Assembly: GCF_003627965.1 (NCBI RefSeq) | Contig: NZ_RBWE01000001.1 | Coordinates: 1,900,312 to 1,964,311 of the forward strand | Reading direction: 5' to 3' | From: Desulfofundulus salinus | GTDB taxonomy: Bacteria; Bacillota; Desulfotomaculia; Desulfotomaculales; Desulfovirgulaceae | DNA: 64,000 nucleotides | In this document: piece after piece, positions 1 through 8,475 of the stretch | How positions within the stretch are numbered: position 1 is the stretch's first letter | How the letters are laid out: every line of letters starts with the position of its first letter | Notes under the pieces: model-generated | What the model was told of the DNA's origin: nothing | The model's database searches: none | The model's input: only the letters and a program-made list of their open reading frames with translations | Position numbers and translations under genes: made by a program

Positions 1-314
1 CGTGCCGGGGTAAAATATTTTTGCCACTGCCCTAAAACGGCCTATTCATCTCTACTTCCGAACATCGCAATTGGCTCCAAAAGGTGTTGTTACCTGGCCG
101 GAGTGTCGTTAACCAATTTTCCCAGGGAGCCATTAAATATATTAACCCGCGAAATACGGGATGACAAGACTGGTGGTTGTTGCTAAAATGAAAGAAACCT
201 GAAAACCTTTGCGAAAGGGGGGAATGTCCCGGAGCGAAAAGATTATCCCTGGGCAGGTTAACGCAAAATAGACTTTCACCGCGCCGGGGATAAATAAATC
301 GCACGGGCTTTTGA
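1..314. other. Left-edge region without a recognisable gene
   Basis: I find no convincing coding region, RNA gene or terminator in the first 314 bases. The reading frames that exist here are low-complexity antisense frames without ribosome sites. A GGGGGGA stretch near 217 precedes an ATG that reads only 15 codons. The promoter of the following gene may lie here, but no clear -35/-10 pair stands out. Confidence 0.5.
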
Positions 315-1343
315 ATGAGTATTGAGCTGTGTAAAATAGTAAACGAAACACAATTTCATAACCCCTTCCAGGGGTTTGCCTTAACCAGCACCCCAAGCGA
401 AATTAGGTTTGATCCCTTAACCGGCCAAAGGGTGCGTATTTTGCCTTTGCGCAACCGCAAATTACCCCGCCACGATTGGACGCCCTTTGTGGAGGAATCA
501 AGGCAGAAGTTTTGCCCATTTTGCCCCGAAAACCTTGAAAAGGCCACGCCCCGTTTTCCCGAGGATATGATACCCGGGGGCCGTTTGAATTACGGTCAGG
601 CAGTGGTAGTGCCAAACCTGGCACCTTACGAGATTTACGCCGGGGTAACAGTAATGGGACCGGAGCATTACCTGTCCATGACCGCACTAACGCCCGGCAT
701 TATCGTCGATAGCTTCCGGGCGGCGCTGGACTTTCTTAAATTAGTTGAAGCTTACGATTCCGAGCGGGCCCGCTACGGTTCTGTGAACTGGAATTACATG
801 CCCTATTCCGGCGGTTCTATAATTCATCCGCACTTACAAGTTTTATGCGGGCCACAGCCCTGCCGCTACGATGCGGAATTGATTGATCACGGAAGGGTTT
901 ACCTGGAAAAAAACGGCCGAAACTTTTGGGCAGATCTTCTGGAGTATGAACAGGAAAAGGGAGAACGTTACCTGGGCCAGGTGGGAAACATCCACTGGCT
1001 GGCTACCTTTGCCCCCCGGGCCCTGTGTGACGTTACGGCCATCCTGCCCCATAAAACAACCATCGCAGATGTCCAGAACCAGGATTTACAAGACCTGGCA
1101 GAGGGCCTGCTCAAGGTTATTCGTTATTACGATAATATAAACATCGCCAGTTTTAACGCGGCCCTGTATACCGCCCGGCAAGAGGACCGGGGTTTCTGGA
1201 TCACCGTCCGGATCGTGGGACGTTACACCATTTACCCTCTGGTGGGAAGTGACTTCAGCCATCTCCAGGTGCTCCACGATGAACCGTGGACATTACATTT
1301 ACCTGAAGAATTGGCCCAGGAATTGAAAACATACTTTAAGTAG
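315..1343 (+). CDS. Galactose-1-phosphate uridylyltransferase-like protein (HIT superfamily)
   Basis: A 342-residue protein of the GalT/HIT superfamily, which transfers nucleotidyl groups through a histidine intermediate. It has the zinc-type motif C-P-F-C at residues 67-70 and the catalytic-type motif HPHLQV at 171-176, where GalT has HPHGQ. Length fits GalT (about 330-350). No gal, kinase or epimerase genes flank it, so galactose metabolism is not supported by context; it could instead be a related sugar-1-phosphate nucleotidyltransferase or a DUF4931-type protein. The ribosome site before the ATG is weak. A hairpin follows at 1371-1396. Confidence 0.75.
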   Translation: MSIELCKIVNETQFHNPFQGFALTSTPSEIRFDPLTGQRVRILPLRNRKLPRHDWTPFVEESRQKFCPFCPENLEKATPRFPEDMIPGGRLNYGQAVVVPNLAPYEIYAGVTVMGPEHYLSMTALTPGIIVDSFRAALDFLKLVEAYDSERARYGSVNWNYMPYSGGSIIHPHLQVLCGPQPCRYDAELIDHGRVYLEKNGRNFWADLLEYEQEKGERYLGQVGNIHWLATFAPRALCDVTAILPHKTTIADVQNQDLQDLAEGLLKVIRYYDNINIASFNAALYTARQEDRGFWITVRIVGRYTIYPLVGSDFSHLQVLHDEPWTLHLPEELAQELKTYFK

Positions 1344-1370
1344 AACACACTTTACTTTTTTTGCGAGGCA

Positions 1371-1398
1371 AAGCCTGCCGATTTACCGGCAGGCTTTA
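1371..1398 (+). terminator. Putative Rho-independent terminator after the GalT-like gene
   Basis: A perfect 10-bp inverted repeat, AAGCCTGCCG at 1371-1380 and CGGCAGGCTT at 1387-1396, closes a 6-nt loop. It lies 27 bases after the stop codon. The T tract after it is short, so termination may be partial. Confidence 0.6.
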
Positions 1399-1489
1399 AT
1401 ATCAACCTCGCTAATAAAATCAGGGAGGAAATTACTATATGGCGGCGAATAAACACATATGAGAGAAATATATGGGGGAGGTGTTACCG

Positions 1490-1675
1490 GTGGGGGGGCG
1501 GTGTATCATGTGCGGTCGTTTAGTAGAAGTTGAAGAATTTAACCCGGATTCATACGATGATTACGAGGATGAGGATCTACAACCTAAAAAGTCATCTATT
1601 TTAATTTGTCAGTTATGTCAAGCAAAATTACGCCACGAAGCAGATGAGGCACAGAAAATTCCCAAGCCCATGTAA
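1490..1675 (+). CDS. Small zinc-ribbon protein, DUF2197/YlaI-like
   Basis: A 61-residue acidic protein with two cysteine pairs (C-I-M-C near the N-terminus and C-Q-L-C near the C-terminus) separated by an acidic stretch, as in the uncharacterised DUF2197/YlaI zinc-ribbon family. An in-frame ATG at 1472 is possible, but the strong GGGGGAGGT at 1474-1482 lies inside that reading and is placed 7 bases before GTG 1490, so GTG 1490 is the better start. No function is known; it presumably binds zinc. Confidence 0.65.
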   Translation: MGGRCIMCGRLVEVEEFNPDSYDDYEDEDLQPKKSSILICQLCQAKLRHEADEAQKIPKPM

Positions 1676-1743
1676 TTTTTAAAGTAGCACCCGGACACCT
1701 CGGAGCAAGGGACGCTTCCGGCATCGCAACAGGGGAGGGTCAT

Positions 1744-4488
1744 GTGTTGGGGATAACTTTAAGGTTATCTAAAACATTGCTAATTTTGGGTCTCTTTATT
1801 ATCCTGGCCCTGATATACTGGGGGGCGGGTTTTTATACCGACTGGCTGTGGTTTAAATCCTTAAACTTTGAAAAAGTGTTTTTAACTATTCTGCTTTCGC
1901 AGTGGGCCGTAGGGCTGGTTGCCGGGCTAACGGTCTTCCTGGTCATTTTTATCAACCTGCTATTTACCCGCGGCCCGCTGATTAAGGCAGCCGAGACCAG
2001 GCCGATCAGTAATGGCGACATAGTCACCCTTTACCAGCCCCCCTGGAGCAGGTATGTCCAATCAAGGAAATTAACCGCGGTCATGGCCATTTTAAGCCTC
2101 ATTCCGGCATTTCTGACCGCCCTGCCCGTAACCGATAATTGGAATATAGTCCAGCAATTTCTGCACAGCACCTCCTTTAACCTGAAAGATCCCATTTTCC
2201 ATCGTGATGTAGGGTTTTACGTATTTCAGTTGCCCTTTTACCACTTTATCTACCGGCTTTTATTGTGGATCAGCGTGCTCAGCTTGCTGGCCGTAAGCGG
2301 CATCTATGCCCTGATTGGCGGCACCGCTCAAAACGGCTGGAAAAGCATTTTTCGTTTTGAGCAGGCCAAATATCACCTGTCGGGCCTGGCGGCGGCATTT
2401 TTCCTCCTGCGGGCCTGGGGGTATCGCCTGGATCAATACATGTTGCTTTATTCCGAGCGAGGAGTAGTCTATGGCCCCGGCTATACCGATATTCACGCTA
2501 ACCTGCTGGCTTACAAGGTCTTGTTTGTTCTGGCCCTGGCCTGTACGGGGATTATTCTACTGAATATCTTTCTTTCCCGATTCCGGCTCGTTCTTTATAC
2601 TATCGGTTTTCTGGTCGTTGGCTCTATAGTCCTGGGAAGTATTTATCCCGCCGCGGTTCAAAAATTTATTGTCGTTCCCAACGAGATGAACCGGGAAAAG
2701 CCTTATATTGAAAACGCGATTAAATTTACCCGCCTAGCCTATAAACTGGATAGCATCGAAAGAAAGTCCTTTCCCGCCGGCCGGGAGTTAACCGCGCAAG
2801 ATCTCAAGAATAACCAGGATACCATTGACAACATCCGGCTCTGGGATTACCGCCCCTTGCAGCAAACTTACAGCCAGCTGCAGGAAATGCGTCTCTATTA
2901 CCAGCTGAAAAATATTGATATCGACCGCTATATCATCGATGGCCGTTACCGCCAGGTGATGGTGGCGGCAAGGGAATTAAACCAAAGCCAGTTGCCCCCC
3001 CAGGCGCAAACCTGGGTAAACCTGCACCTAAAATACACTCATGGGTACGGTATTGTCATGAGCCCGGTCAATGAGGTGACCAGGGAAGGCTTACCACGCT
3101 TCCTCATCAAAGATATTCCTCCCACCACCCATACGGACCTGAAAATCGAACGCCCGGAAATTTATTTTGGTGAGGTCACGGATAATTATGTAATCGTCAA
3201 TACCAAGAGCCCCGAATTTGACTACCCCAAGGGAGATGAAAATGCCTGGAGTACCTACCAGGGGAATAAAGGCGTCAAAGTTGGCTCTCTGGTGCGGCGG
3301 TTGCTCTTTGCCATCTCTTTCGGGGACTACCGGCTGCTTCTTTCCGGAGACATCACCAATGAGAGCCAGGTGCTTTATTACCGCAACATCTACGAACGCG
3401 TACCTAAATTGGTACCTTTCCTGACATACGACAGAGATCCCTATATTGTACTGGCCAACGGCAAACTGTACTGGATGTGGGATGCCTATACAACCACCAA
3501 CATGTTCCCTTACGCAGAACCATATAACCACCGGCTGAACTACATCCGCAACGCAGTGAAGGTCGTGGTTGATGCCTACGATGGAAGCGTCGATTTTTAT
3601 ATTGCCGACAAGGATGATCCCATAATCCAAACCTACAGCAAAATATTCCCGGATGTCTTCCGGCCCCTTACCGAAATGCCTGAAGAGCTGAGGACACACA
3701 TTCGTTACCCCGAAGACCTCTTCATGATCCAGGCGCAAAAATATGCCATTTATCACATGGAGGACTACCGGATCTTTTATAATAAAGAAGATAAATGGGA
3801 TAGGCCCACCGAGATAGTTGAAGACAAGGAACAACCCATGGAGGCCTATTACATCATCACCAGGCTACCCGGGGAAAAAGAGCCCGAATATATACAGATC
3901 CTGCCCTTTATTCCCCAAAACAAAAAGAATATGGTGGCCTGGCTGGCGGGCAGGTCGGATGGCCCCAATTACGGACGGTTGCTGGTTTACGAGTTCCCTA
4001 AACAGGAACTGGTTTACGGCCCCATGCAAATTGAAGCGCGCATTAACCAGGATACCACCATCTCCCAGCAACTGTCCCTGTGGGACCAGCGGGGTTCCCG
4101 GGTCTTCCGGGGCAACCTGCTGGTGATACCGATCAAGGATTCCCTGTTGTACGTGGAGCCGTTATACCTGCAGGCAGAACAAAGCAAAATGCCCGAACTG
4201 CGCCGGGTGATTGTAGTCCACGGCGACCGGGTGGTCATGGAACCAACTTTAGAGGAGGCCCTGAAGCGCATCTTTACCGATGGCAAAGGGGAACCGGGCG
4301 CAACCACACCGGCGGCTAAACCTGACACCGGTGGCCAGTCGCTGGCTGAATTGGCACGGGAGGCCAGCAGGCTTTACGATCAGGCTATGGAAAGGCTTAG
4401 AAGCGGAGACTGGGCGGGTTATGGTGATTCTTTACAGCAGTTAAAACGTGTTTTAAATGAACTGACAGCCCGAACAACGGAACAATAA
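1744..4488 (+). CDS. UPF0182 family large membrane protein
   Basis: A 914-residue protein of the UPF0182 (COG1615) family, length typical. About seven hydrophobic segments fill the first 305 residues (roughly 9-36, 45-73, 110-130, 165-192, 208-225, 250-275, 282-303). A large soluble part follows, probably outside the membrane, rich in Tyr and Asp. The last 70 residues are a charged, helical, likely coiled tail. The start is GTG 1744 with AGGGGAGGG at 1731-1739. The role of the family is unknown. A tiny membrane protein gene follows 60 bases downstream and may be co-transcribed. Confidence 0.9.
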   Translation: MLGITLRLSKTLLILGLFIILALIYWGAGFYTDWLWFKSLNFEKVFLTILLSQWAVGLVAGLTVFLVIFINLLFTRGPLIKAAETRPISNGDIVTLYQPPWSRYVQSRKLTAVMAILSLIPAFLTALPVTDNWNIVQQFLHSTSFNLKDPIFHRDVGFYVFQLPFYHFIYRLLLWISVLSLLAVSGIYALIGGTAQNGWKSIFRFEQAKYHLSGLAAAFFLLRAWGYRLDQYMLLYSERGVVYGPGYTDIHANLLAYKVLFVLALACTGIILLNIFLSRFRLVLYTIGFLVVGSIVLGSIYPAAVQKFIVVPNEMNREKPYIENAIKFTRLAYKLDSIERKSFPAGRELTAQDLKNNQDTIDNIRLWDYRPLQQTYSQLQEMRLYYQLKNIDIDRYIIDGRYRQVMVAARELNQSQLPPQAQTWVNLHLKYTHGYGIVMSPVNEVTREGLPRFLIKDIPPTTHTDLKIERPEIYFGEVTDNYVIVNTKSPEFDYPKGDENAWSTYQGNKGVKVGSLVRRLLFAISFGDYRLLLSGDITNESQVLYYRNIYERVPKLVPFLTYDRDPYIVLANGKLYWMWDAYTTTNMFPYAEPYNHRLNYIRNAVKVVVDAYDGSVDFYIADKDDPIIQTYSKIFPDVFRPLTEMPEELRTHIRYPEDLFMIQAQKYAIYHMEDYRIFYNKEDKWDRPTEIVEDKEQPMEAYYIITRLPGEKEPEYIQILPFIPQNKKNMVAWLAGRSDGPNYGRLLVYEFPKQELVYGPMQIEARINQDTTISQQLSLWDQRGSRVFRGNLLVIPIKDSLLYVEPLYLQAEQSKMPELRRVIVVHGDRVVMEPTLEEALKRIFTDGKGEPGATTPAAKPDTGGQSLAELAREASRLYDQAMERLRSGDWAGYGDSLQQLKRVLNELTARTTEQ

Positions 4489-4547
4489 AAACCCCGGAGT
4501 ATAAATAGTACCATCAAAGGGACCCGGGGCAAAAGGGAGGAGAAAAA

Positions 4548-4703
4548 ATGTTTTTCGAACAATGGTGGCAGGGGGTTGCCTTTGGCTTTTTCACCATGCT
4601 GGTGATGCTGGTGATTGGCTCTGCGTTCACCACTATGTGGAAAAAGTATGAGGATGTGGAAGAAAAGCCAACCCATAGCTGCGACGCCCATGGGCATCAC
4701 TAA
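4548..4703 (+). CDS. 51-residue single-pass membrane protein with His-rich tail
   Basis: A short ORF of 51 codons starts at ATG 4548 behind an excellent AGGGAGGAG site (4534-4542). The peptide begins with an amphipathic MFFEQWWQ stretch, then one hydrophobic helix (about residues 9-29), a basic/acidic linker and the tail HSCDAHGHH, which could bind a metal. I do not recognise a family. The ribosome site, composition and clean spacing between two real genes argue that it is translated. It lies between the UPF0182 gene and a hydrolase gene on the same strand. Confidence 0.7.
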   Translation: MFFEQWWQGVAFGFFTMLVMLVIGSAFTTMWKKYEDVEEKPTHSCDAHGHH

Positions 4704-4785
4704 ACGTAAGCAGCAGCAATCCACCTAAAGCGTTTAATCTTTTACCGGTCCTGACGCCGGTAATTTTTTCATGGAGGGTTTCCTG

Positions 4786-5571
4786 ATGCCTTTCATAACC
4801 CTTGAAGGGCTCAATTACCATTACGCCGCTGGGATGCCCCAAAATAAGGATCCAAAGCAAACCATCCTTTTTATTCACGGAGCGGGGGGAAGTCACCGCC
4901 ACTGGCTTCATCAGCTCAACGGGTTAAAAGAGGAATACCTGGTGCTGGCAGTGGATCTACCCGGCCACGGCCAGTCGCAGGGAAAAGCAGCCGATGCTAT
5001 TGCCACTTATCGCGAATTTATTTATGCTTTTGCGGAAAGGCTAACTGGTCATCCATTTTTCCTGGCCGGACATTCTATGGGAGGGGCAATCACCCTGGAT
5101 TTCGCCCGCTGTTATCCGGAGAAACTGGCCGGGATGGTCTTAATTGGAACTGGTGCCCGCCTGCGGGTGCTACCTGTTTTGCTGGAGACCTTCCAAAAGA
5201 GCGAACACTACGAGGGTCTGATCCAACTGGCTTACGGCAAAAACGCGCCCCCGGCCCTGCTGGAAGCTGCTCGCAGGGAAATGGAATCCGTTCCACCCTC
5301 AGTATACCTGGCAGACTTTACGGCCTGTAACGGTTTTGACTTGATGGATGTCTTGCCTTTTATTGACGTCCCCGCCATGGTCATTGCCGCCGATCAGGAC
5401 CTGCTCACGCCGGTAAAGTACGGCCAGTATCTGCAACAGAAGCTGCCCAGGGCCGAACTAGAGATTATTCACGGGGCCGGCCACATGATGATGCTGGAAC
5501 GGCCAGGGGAAATAAACGCTATTATAAAACGATTCCTGGAGAAACACAGCACCATTACGGGGAATCATTGA
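4786..5571 (+). CDS. Alpha/beta-fold hydrolase
   Basis: A 261-residue alpha/beta hydrolase. The oxyanion-loop HGAGG starts at residue 31, the nucleophile elbow GHSMGG places Ser97, a late Asp lies in ADQDLLTP and the catalytic His in GAGHMMMLE near the C-terminus, so the triad appears complete. No signal peptide. GGAGGG at 4773-4778 sets ATG 4786; a longer frame from 4771 would place that site inside the gene. The substrate cannot be told; an esterase or lactonase of the MhpC/BioH type is likely. It precedes phosphofructokinase by 81 bases. Confidence 0.85.
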   Translation: MPFITLEGLNYHYAAGMPQNKDPKQTILFIHGAGGSHRHWLHQLNGLKEEYLVLAVDLPGHGQSQGKAADAIATYREFIYAFAERLTGHPFFLAGHSMGGAITLDFARCYPEKLAGMVLIGTGARLRVLPVLLETFQKSEHYEGLIQLAYGKNAPPALLEAARREMESVPPSVYLADFTACNGFDLMDVLPFIDVPAMVIAADQDLLTPVKYGQYLQQKLPRAELEIIHGAGHMMMLERPGEINAIIKRFLEKHSTITGNH

Positions 5572-5652
5572 GTTAATCAGGATGAAAGAAAAGTGTGGGG
5601 ATAAAAGCGAGTAATGCTGTTTTTGCTTAAAACGTATGGGGGAGGTTCGACC

Positions 5653-6753
5653 ATGGCTGGTCCAGCCAAAATTAAACGCATTGGTGTATTAACCGGCGGG
5701 GGCGATGCTCCCGGACTAAACGCCGTCATCAGGGCGGTGGTAAAAGTAGCCATCAGGGAATATGGGCTTTCGGTAATTGGCTTTTTAAACGGTTTTGGCG
5801 GATTGATTAAGAACCAGGCCCGGGAGCTTACGGAAAAGGATGTAGTCGGTATCCTGCCCCGGGGCGGAACCATTCTGGGTACCACCAACCGGGACAACCC
5901 CTTCCATTATCCCGTGGTCAAAGGCGGGAAAAAGGTATTTGTAGACGTCAGCGACCGCATTTTTGAAAATATCAGCATTCATGGGGTAGATGCCCTGGTG
6001 GTTATCGGCGGAGATGGCAGCCTGGCCATTGCTAAAGAGCTACATGCCAAAGGTTTAGCCGTGGTTGGAGTTCCGAAGACCATCGACAACGATTTGCTGG
6101 CTACTGACCAAACTTTCGGTTTTGATACTGCCCTTACCACTGCCACCGAAGCTCTGGACAAGTTGCACACCACGGCAGAATCTCACCACCGGGTTATGGT
6201 TCTGGAGGTAATGGGGCGTTATGCCGGTTGGATAGCTCTGGCCGCCGGGGTAGCCGGTGGGGCGGATGTGATCCTGATTCCTGAAATTCCCTATCACATT
6301 GAGAAGGTCATCGATATGATCAACCAGCGGGAAGTACAGGGTAAAAAGTTTAGCATCATCGTTGTAGCTGAAGGGGCCAGACCAGTGGACGGAGAATTAG
6401 TGGTTCAAAAAAGGGTGGAGGACAGCTTTGATCCCATCCGTTTGGGCGGTATTGGTCATGTGGTGGCTCAACAGGTCGAGGAAGCCACCGGAAAAGAAAC
6501 CAGGGTCACCATACTGGGACACCTGCAAAGGGGAGGTTCGCCCACGGCCTTTGACCGTATTCTGGCAACGCGCTACGGTACGGGGGCAGTCCGGCTGGTT
6601 ATGGAGGGACGTTTCGGACACATGGTCTGCCTCCGGGGTACCAGCATTGATGCCGTACCCCTGACGGAAGCTACAGGTCAGATCCGCTCCGTCCCCCTGG
6701 ACAGCGATCTGCTGCTCTCGGCAAGGCAACTGGGAATTTGCCTGGGAGATTAA
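5653..6753 (+). CDS. pfkA: 6-phosphofructokinase (phosphoryl donor uncertain)
   Basis: A 366-residue PFK that phosphorylates fructose 6-phosphate in glycolysis, or acts reversibly if PPi-dependent. N-terminal GGGDAPGLNA is the nucleotide-loop motif. GGDGS (Gly122) and PKTIDND (Lys142, Asp145) form the active site, followed by TDQTFGFDTA. Gly122 matches ATP-dependent enzymes, whereas Lys in place of Gly at 142 matches PPi-dependent ones, so the donor cannot be assigned. Length is above the 320 of the E. coli type and fits mixed-substrate group III PFKs. GGGGGAGGT at 5638-5646 fixes ATG 5653. Confidence 0.92.
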   Translation: MAGPAKIKRIGVLTGGGDAPGLNAVIRAVVKVAIREYGLSVIGFLNGFGGLIKNQARELTEKDVVGILPRGGTILGTTNRDNPFHYPVVKGGKKVFVDVSDRIFENISIHGVDALVVIGGDGSLAIAKELHAKGLAVVGVPKTIDNDLLATDQTFGFDTALTTATEALDKLHTTAESHHRVMVLEVMGRYAGWIALAAGVAGGADVILIPEIPYHIEKVIDMINQREVQGKKFSIIVVAEGARPVDGELVVQKRVEDSFDPIRLGGIGHVVAQQVEEATGKETRVTILGHLQRGGSPTAFDRILATRYGTGAVRLVMEGRFGHMVCLRGTSIDAVPLTEATGQIRSVPLDSDLLLSARQLGICLGD

Positions 6754-6797
6754 GTTGTTTTGACCAACATTATCGTTTTGGTAGGGGAGGGATAGAA

Positions 6798-7268
6798 TTG
6801 CTCACCGTGGATATACCGGAGCGGGGGGTACTACAGCTGCAACATCTTGTTCTGGATTTTAACGGCACGATGGCCAAAGACGGCACCCTGCTTCCGGGAG
6901 TAGAGGAAAGGCTGAACACCCTTGCTGAACAGCTAGTGATCCACGTGCTTACGGCCGACACCTTTGGGACGGGGGAAAAGGCCTGCCGCAATATCAAGGC
7001 CTTCGTACACGTCCTGAAGCCGGGGGAAGGGGGTATCCAAAAGCTAAAATTTATTGAGAAACTGGGCACACAACATACAGTAACCATTGGCAACGGTACC
7101 AACGACAGCCTGATGCTTAAAAATGCCGCCCTGGGAATCGTTGTCCTGGGACCGGAAGGCACCTCGGTACAGGCCCTTCTGGCAGCCGACGTGGTGGTCA
7201 CGGACATCTGCGAGGGCCTGGACCTGTTGCTGCATCCCAAGCGGCTAATCGCTACCCTGCGCTTATAG
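6798..7268 (+). CDS. HAD-family protein, soluble P-type ATPase-like (COG4087)
   Basis: A 156-residue HAD-superfamily protein. Motif I reads DFNGTMAKDG and motif IV GNGTNDSLML, matching the COG4087 group of small soluble domains related to the P domain of P-type ATPases. The residue two after the nucleophilic Asp is Asn, not the Asp typical of HAD phosphatases. TTG 6798 is chosen because GGGGAGGG (6784-6791) precedes it; the open frame extends upstream into pfk. It starts 44 bases after pfk and is followed closely by a comFB-like gene, suggesting an operon. The substrate is unknown. Confidence 0.75.
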   Translation: MLTVDIPERGVLQLQHLVLDFNGTMAKDGTLLPGVEERLNTLAEQLVIHVLTADTFGTGEKACRNIKAFVHVLKPGEGGIQKLKFIEKLGTQHTVTIGNGTNDSLMLKNAALGIVVLGPEGTSVQALLAADVVVTDICEGLDLLLHPKRLIATLRL

Positions 7269-7296
7269 AAGGGTAGGAGAAAGGAGTGACCTTTCT

Positions 7297-7584
7297 GTGA
7301 TCCACAATTACACTGAAGTGGCAGTGCAAAGGTTTTTACCAGAGGTATTAAAAGAATATGCCAAAAACAACCCCGGGACCTGTACCTGTACCCGCTGTCA
7401 GGAGGATATTATGGCTCTGGCTTTAAATCAATTGCCCCCTCACTATGTGGTGTCCGATGAGGGCACGATTTATACGAAAGTAAATTTTGACCAGATAAGC
7501 GGGAAGGCACAGGTAATCGCAGCGATTACCAACGCCATCAAGCAAGTGGCCGCCAACCCCAGGCATAACAAATCCCGGCCATAA
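7297..7584 (+). CDS. ComFB-family small protein
   Basis: A 95-residue protein resembling ComFB, the late competence protein family, with the typical central motif CTCTRCQED followed by a helical segment and NQLPPHYVVS. The four clustered Cys/His-like positions suggest a metal site. GTG 7297 follows AAGGAG (7281-7286). It is 28 bases downstream of the HAD gene and just upstream of a broken radical-SAM gene. No comFA or comFC lies nearby, so a role in DNA uptake is not shown; family members in other bacteria bind cyclic dinucleotides. Confidence 0.75.
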   Translation: MIHNYTEVAVQRFLPEVLKEYAKNNPGTCTCTRCQEDIMALALNQLPPHYVVSDEGTIYTKVNFDQISGKAQVIAAITNAIKQVAANPRHNKSRP

Positions 7585-7600
7585 GCAGGAGGGGGTAGGC

Positions 7601-7715
7601 ATGCAATATGAACCACCCCTTTTCCGGCCACCCAGTGAAGCCAGCAGTTTAATTTTAAAGATTACCATCGGTTGTTCCCACAATGCCCTGTGCTTTTTGC
7701 GGCATGTACAAGGGA
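7601..7715 (+). pseudogene. 5' remnant of a radical-SAM protein gene, frameshifted and truncated
   Basis: The reading from ATG 7601, behind AGGAGGGGG, gives an N-terminus with RPPSEASSL and TIGCSHNA, the start of a radical-SAM family whose cluster motif is GCSHNxCxFCxMYK. At 7688 one extra C breaks the frame; continuing one base later gives CAFCGMYKG, which restores the CxxxxCxxC motif through about 7715. After that no similarity can be seen and the text soon reaches a terminator. A full gene would need roughly 300 more codons. So this is a decayed start of a gene whose body was deleted. Confidence 0.7.
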
Positions 7716-7782
7716 TCCGGGCAGGGTTTCATTGCGTCCGGATTATGCCCGGGGTTTGTAACGCAAAAATTTCCTATAGGGC

Positions 7783-7810
7783 AAGTTGCCTTTTGGGCAA
7801 CTTTTTTATT
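7783..7810 (+). terminator. Rho-independent terminator
   Basis: AAGTTGCC (7783-7790) and GGCAACTT (7796-7803) form a perfect 8-bp stem with a 5-nt loop, followed directly by a T-rich run (CTTTTTTATTT). It ends the pfk-HAD-comFB transcription unit, including the radical-SAM remnant, on the plus strand. Confidence 0.85.
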
Positions 7811-7929
7811 TAACCAGGTAAAAACGTAAAAAATTTCCCTTCTCCCACATAATGTCAATTTTTAACAAGGATGTATTTACCTTCTAGTCGTATACTATTC
7901 CAATAAGAACAAAGGGGAGGGAAAAAGAA

Positions 7930-8385
7930 ATGAAACTTTGGCACGTTGTCATTACGGCCCTGTTTTTTTTGTTGCTGGCAGAAGGGAGCCACCTGGCCGC
8001 TAACACCACCCAACAGAATGAGATATATGCTATCATTATAGGGTCGGTAGAGGACGATTCCTGGTGGCAAGCACGAAACCGGGATGAAGTTAAGAAAAAG
8101 CTGGGAAAGTATTACGCCGAACCATTATTATCCGAGATAAGTGAGCGGGCATGGGATTTTATCGCCCGGCCCACCGATTGGTATTGCCGGGCTACCGTTA
8201 CCGATGTTTCCCTTAAGTACCGGACATCAGATAAGGCAACCGTAAACGTAACCCTGCTGAACACCGATCTCATCACCGGGCAAATTCAAAAGGGAACAGG
8301 ACATTTTAGTTTACATAAAACTCCATTGGGCTGGCGCATTGTTTCTGCCGATTACCGCTGGGAGGAAGAAGTCAACGCCCAATAA
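7930..8385 (+). CDS. Exported protein of unknown function
   Basis: A 151-residue protein with an N-terminal signal sequence (MKLWHVV, then a hydrophobic run to about residue 20, likely cut after LAA near 24). The mature part alternates a helical region (SWWQARNRDEVKKKLGKYY) with beta strands and resembles small NTF2-like or DUF4829-type extracytoplasmic domains only in outline. I do not recognise the family. GGGGAGGG at 7913-7920 supports ATG 7930. It stands alone, between a terminator and a new promoter at 8402. Confidence 0.75.
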   Translation: MKLWHVVITALFFLLLAEGSHLAANTTQQNEIYAIIIGSVEDDSWWQARNRDEVKKKLGKYYAEPLLSEISERAWDFIARPTDWYCRATVTDVSLKYRTSDKATVNVTLLNTDLITGQIQKGTGHFSLHKTPLGWRIVSADYRWEEEVNAQ

Positions 8386-8401
8386 GTTATCAACGAAGGA
8401 C

Positions 8402-8435
8402 TTGGAGCCCAAAGACGATAGCGATATAATATAAT
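8402..8435 (+). promoter_or_regulatory. SigA-type promoter for the glycosyltransferase gene
   Basis: TTGGAG (8402-8407), 17 bases, then a perfect TATAAT (8425-8430). A second TATAAT overlaps at 8430-8435 and a third lies at 8441-8446. The array is 30-50 bases upstream of the next gene. Confidence 0.65.
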
Positions 8436-8475
8436 GGTAATATAATGGCAGTAGGGAAACCATCAAAAAAGGGGC

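Noticed and set aside
1439-1462. Seven-codon ORF with a GGGAGG site before the DUF2197 gene, possible leader peptide
   Set aside because: Too short to support; no run of regulatory codons or attenuator hairpin follows.
3091-3834. Long open frame (247 codons) antisense to the UPF0182 gene
   Set aside because: It is a shadow of a strongly supported gene, lacks a ribosome site and resembles no family.
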